A model generated the notes under the pieces. That model worked only from the letters and a program-made list of their open reading frames with translations. It was not told the DNA's origin and did not search any database. DNA of 6,730 nucleotides from an uncultured Clostridia bacterium (GTDB taxonomy: Bacteria > Bacillota > Clostridia > Oscillospirales > Acutalibacteraceae): positions 1-6,730 of the forward strand of contig CANOFK010000063.1 in the NCBI GenBank assembly GCA_947565265.1, read 5' to 3'. Positions 6,574 through 6,730 of this stretch are shown here, in pieces; within the stretch, counting starts at the first letter, position 1, and every line of letters begins with the position of its first letter. The translations under genes and the position numbers were made by a program.

Positions 6574-6730
6574 CGCCCGCCCCGGCCCTGGGCGTGCCCC
6601 CAGATGCCTCCGGCGGCGGAGAGTTGGCAGCCAACTCTTGGGCGTTGCCCCTAAAACCCCCCTTAATGCCTCCGGCGGCTTAGGGGTTTCACCCCTAAGA
6701 ACCCCACCACCTTTGAAAAGGTGGACGAAA
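6571..6730. repeat. Intergenic repeat region: two diverged units with perfect hairpins
   Basis: No gene is seen here. The 14-base sequence ATGCCTCCGGCGGC occurs at 6604-6617 and 6666-6679. Each copy is preceded by a GGGCGT(T)GCCCC block (about 6590 and 6640) and followed by a perfect hairpin: AGAGTTGGC/GCCAACTCT (6620-6638) after the first, CTTAGGGGT/ACCCCTAAG (6679-6699) after the second. A third hairpin, CCACCTTT/AAAGGTGG (6707-6724), runs to the edge. CAACGCCC (6571-6578) and GGGCGTTG (6640-6647) form an 8-bp inverted repeat around unit one. The layout looks like a dispersed intergenic element of high-GC Clostridia, which is recalled rather than tested. It may continue past the window. Confidence 0.75.

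Noticed and set aside
6571..6730. CRISPR array
   Set aside because: Only two copies of a 14-base core with unequal hairpin-bearing surroundings, and no regular repeat-spacer pattern.

Overview
The window is a GC-rich piece of a bacterial chromosome. It most likely comes from an endospore-forming, high-GC member of the Clostridia; an Oscillospiraceae/Ruminococcaceae-type gut anaerobe is my inference. The reasons are a PdaA-type spore-cortex deacetylase with the Clostridia/Bacillus-type motif set, purine-rich Shine-Dalgarno sites, sigma-A style promoters with 17-base spacers, and GC-rich intergenic repeats built around a short GCCTCCGGCGGC core. No phage, plasmid, transposase, CRISPR array, tRNA or rRNA gene is visible.

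Layout, plus strand: the 3' part of a pdaA-like polysaccharide deacetylase (1-766) is followed by a strong hairpin terminator (820-867). A promoter (882-910) then drives a two-gene cassette: a membrane-anchored SGNH/DltD/AlgJ-like protein (917-1981) and an AlgI/DltB-like MBOAT membrane O-acyltransferase (1985-3436). The two genes are three bases apart, and the Shine-Dalgarno of the second lies inside the first. A probably bidirectional terminator (3486-3519) separates them from the genes on the other strand.

Layout, minus strand, reading right to left: a family 4 uracil-DNA glycosylase (6513 down to 5935), a divergent MreB/Mbl actin-like protein (5796 down to 4774), and a PF03706-type (lysylphosphatidylglycerol synthase TM region/UPF0104) integral membrane protein (4647 down to 3592). 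Clear promoters precede the glycosylase and mreB genes; the one before the membrane protein is weak. The right end (6571-6730) is non-coding and consists of two diverged repeat units with several perfect hairpins.

Functionally, four or five of the six genes belong to the cell envelope: glycan de-N-acetylation, O-acylation of an exported polymer, a lipid-flippase-like membrane protein and a cytoskeletal scaffold for wall synthesis. The sixth is DNA repair. They lie in several transcription units, so the shared theme is suggestive only. I see no convincing wholly new system. The most interesting points are the apparently leaderless start of the O-acylation cassette, the uncertain acceptor of that cassette, the divergent stand-alone MreB with a structured mRNA leader, and the tandem hairpin repeat at the right edge.
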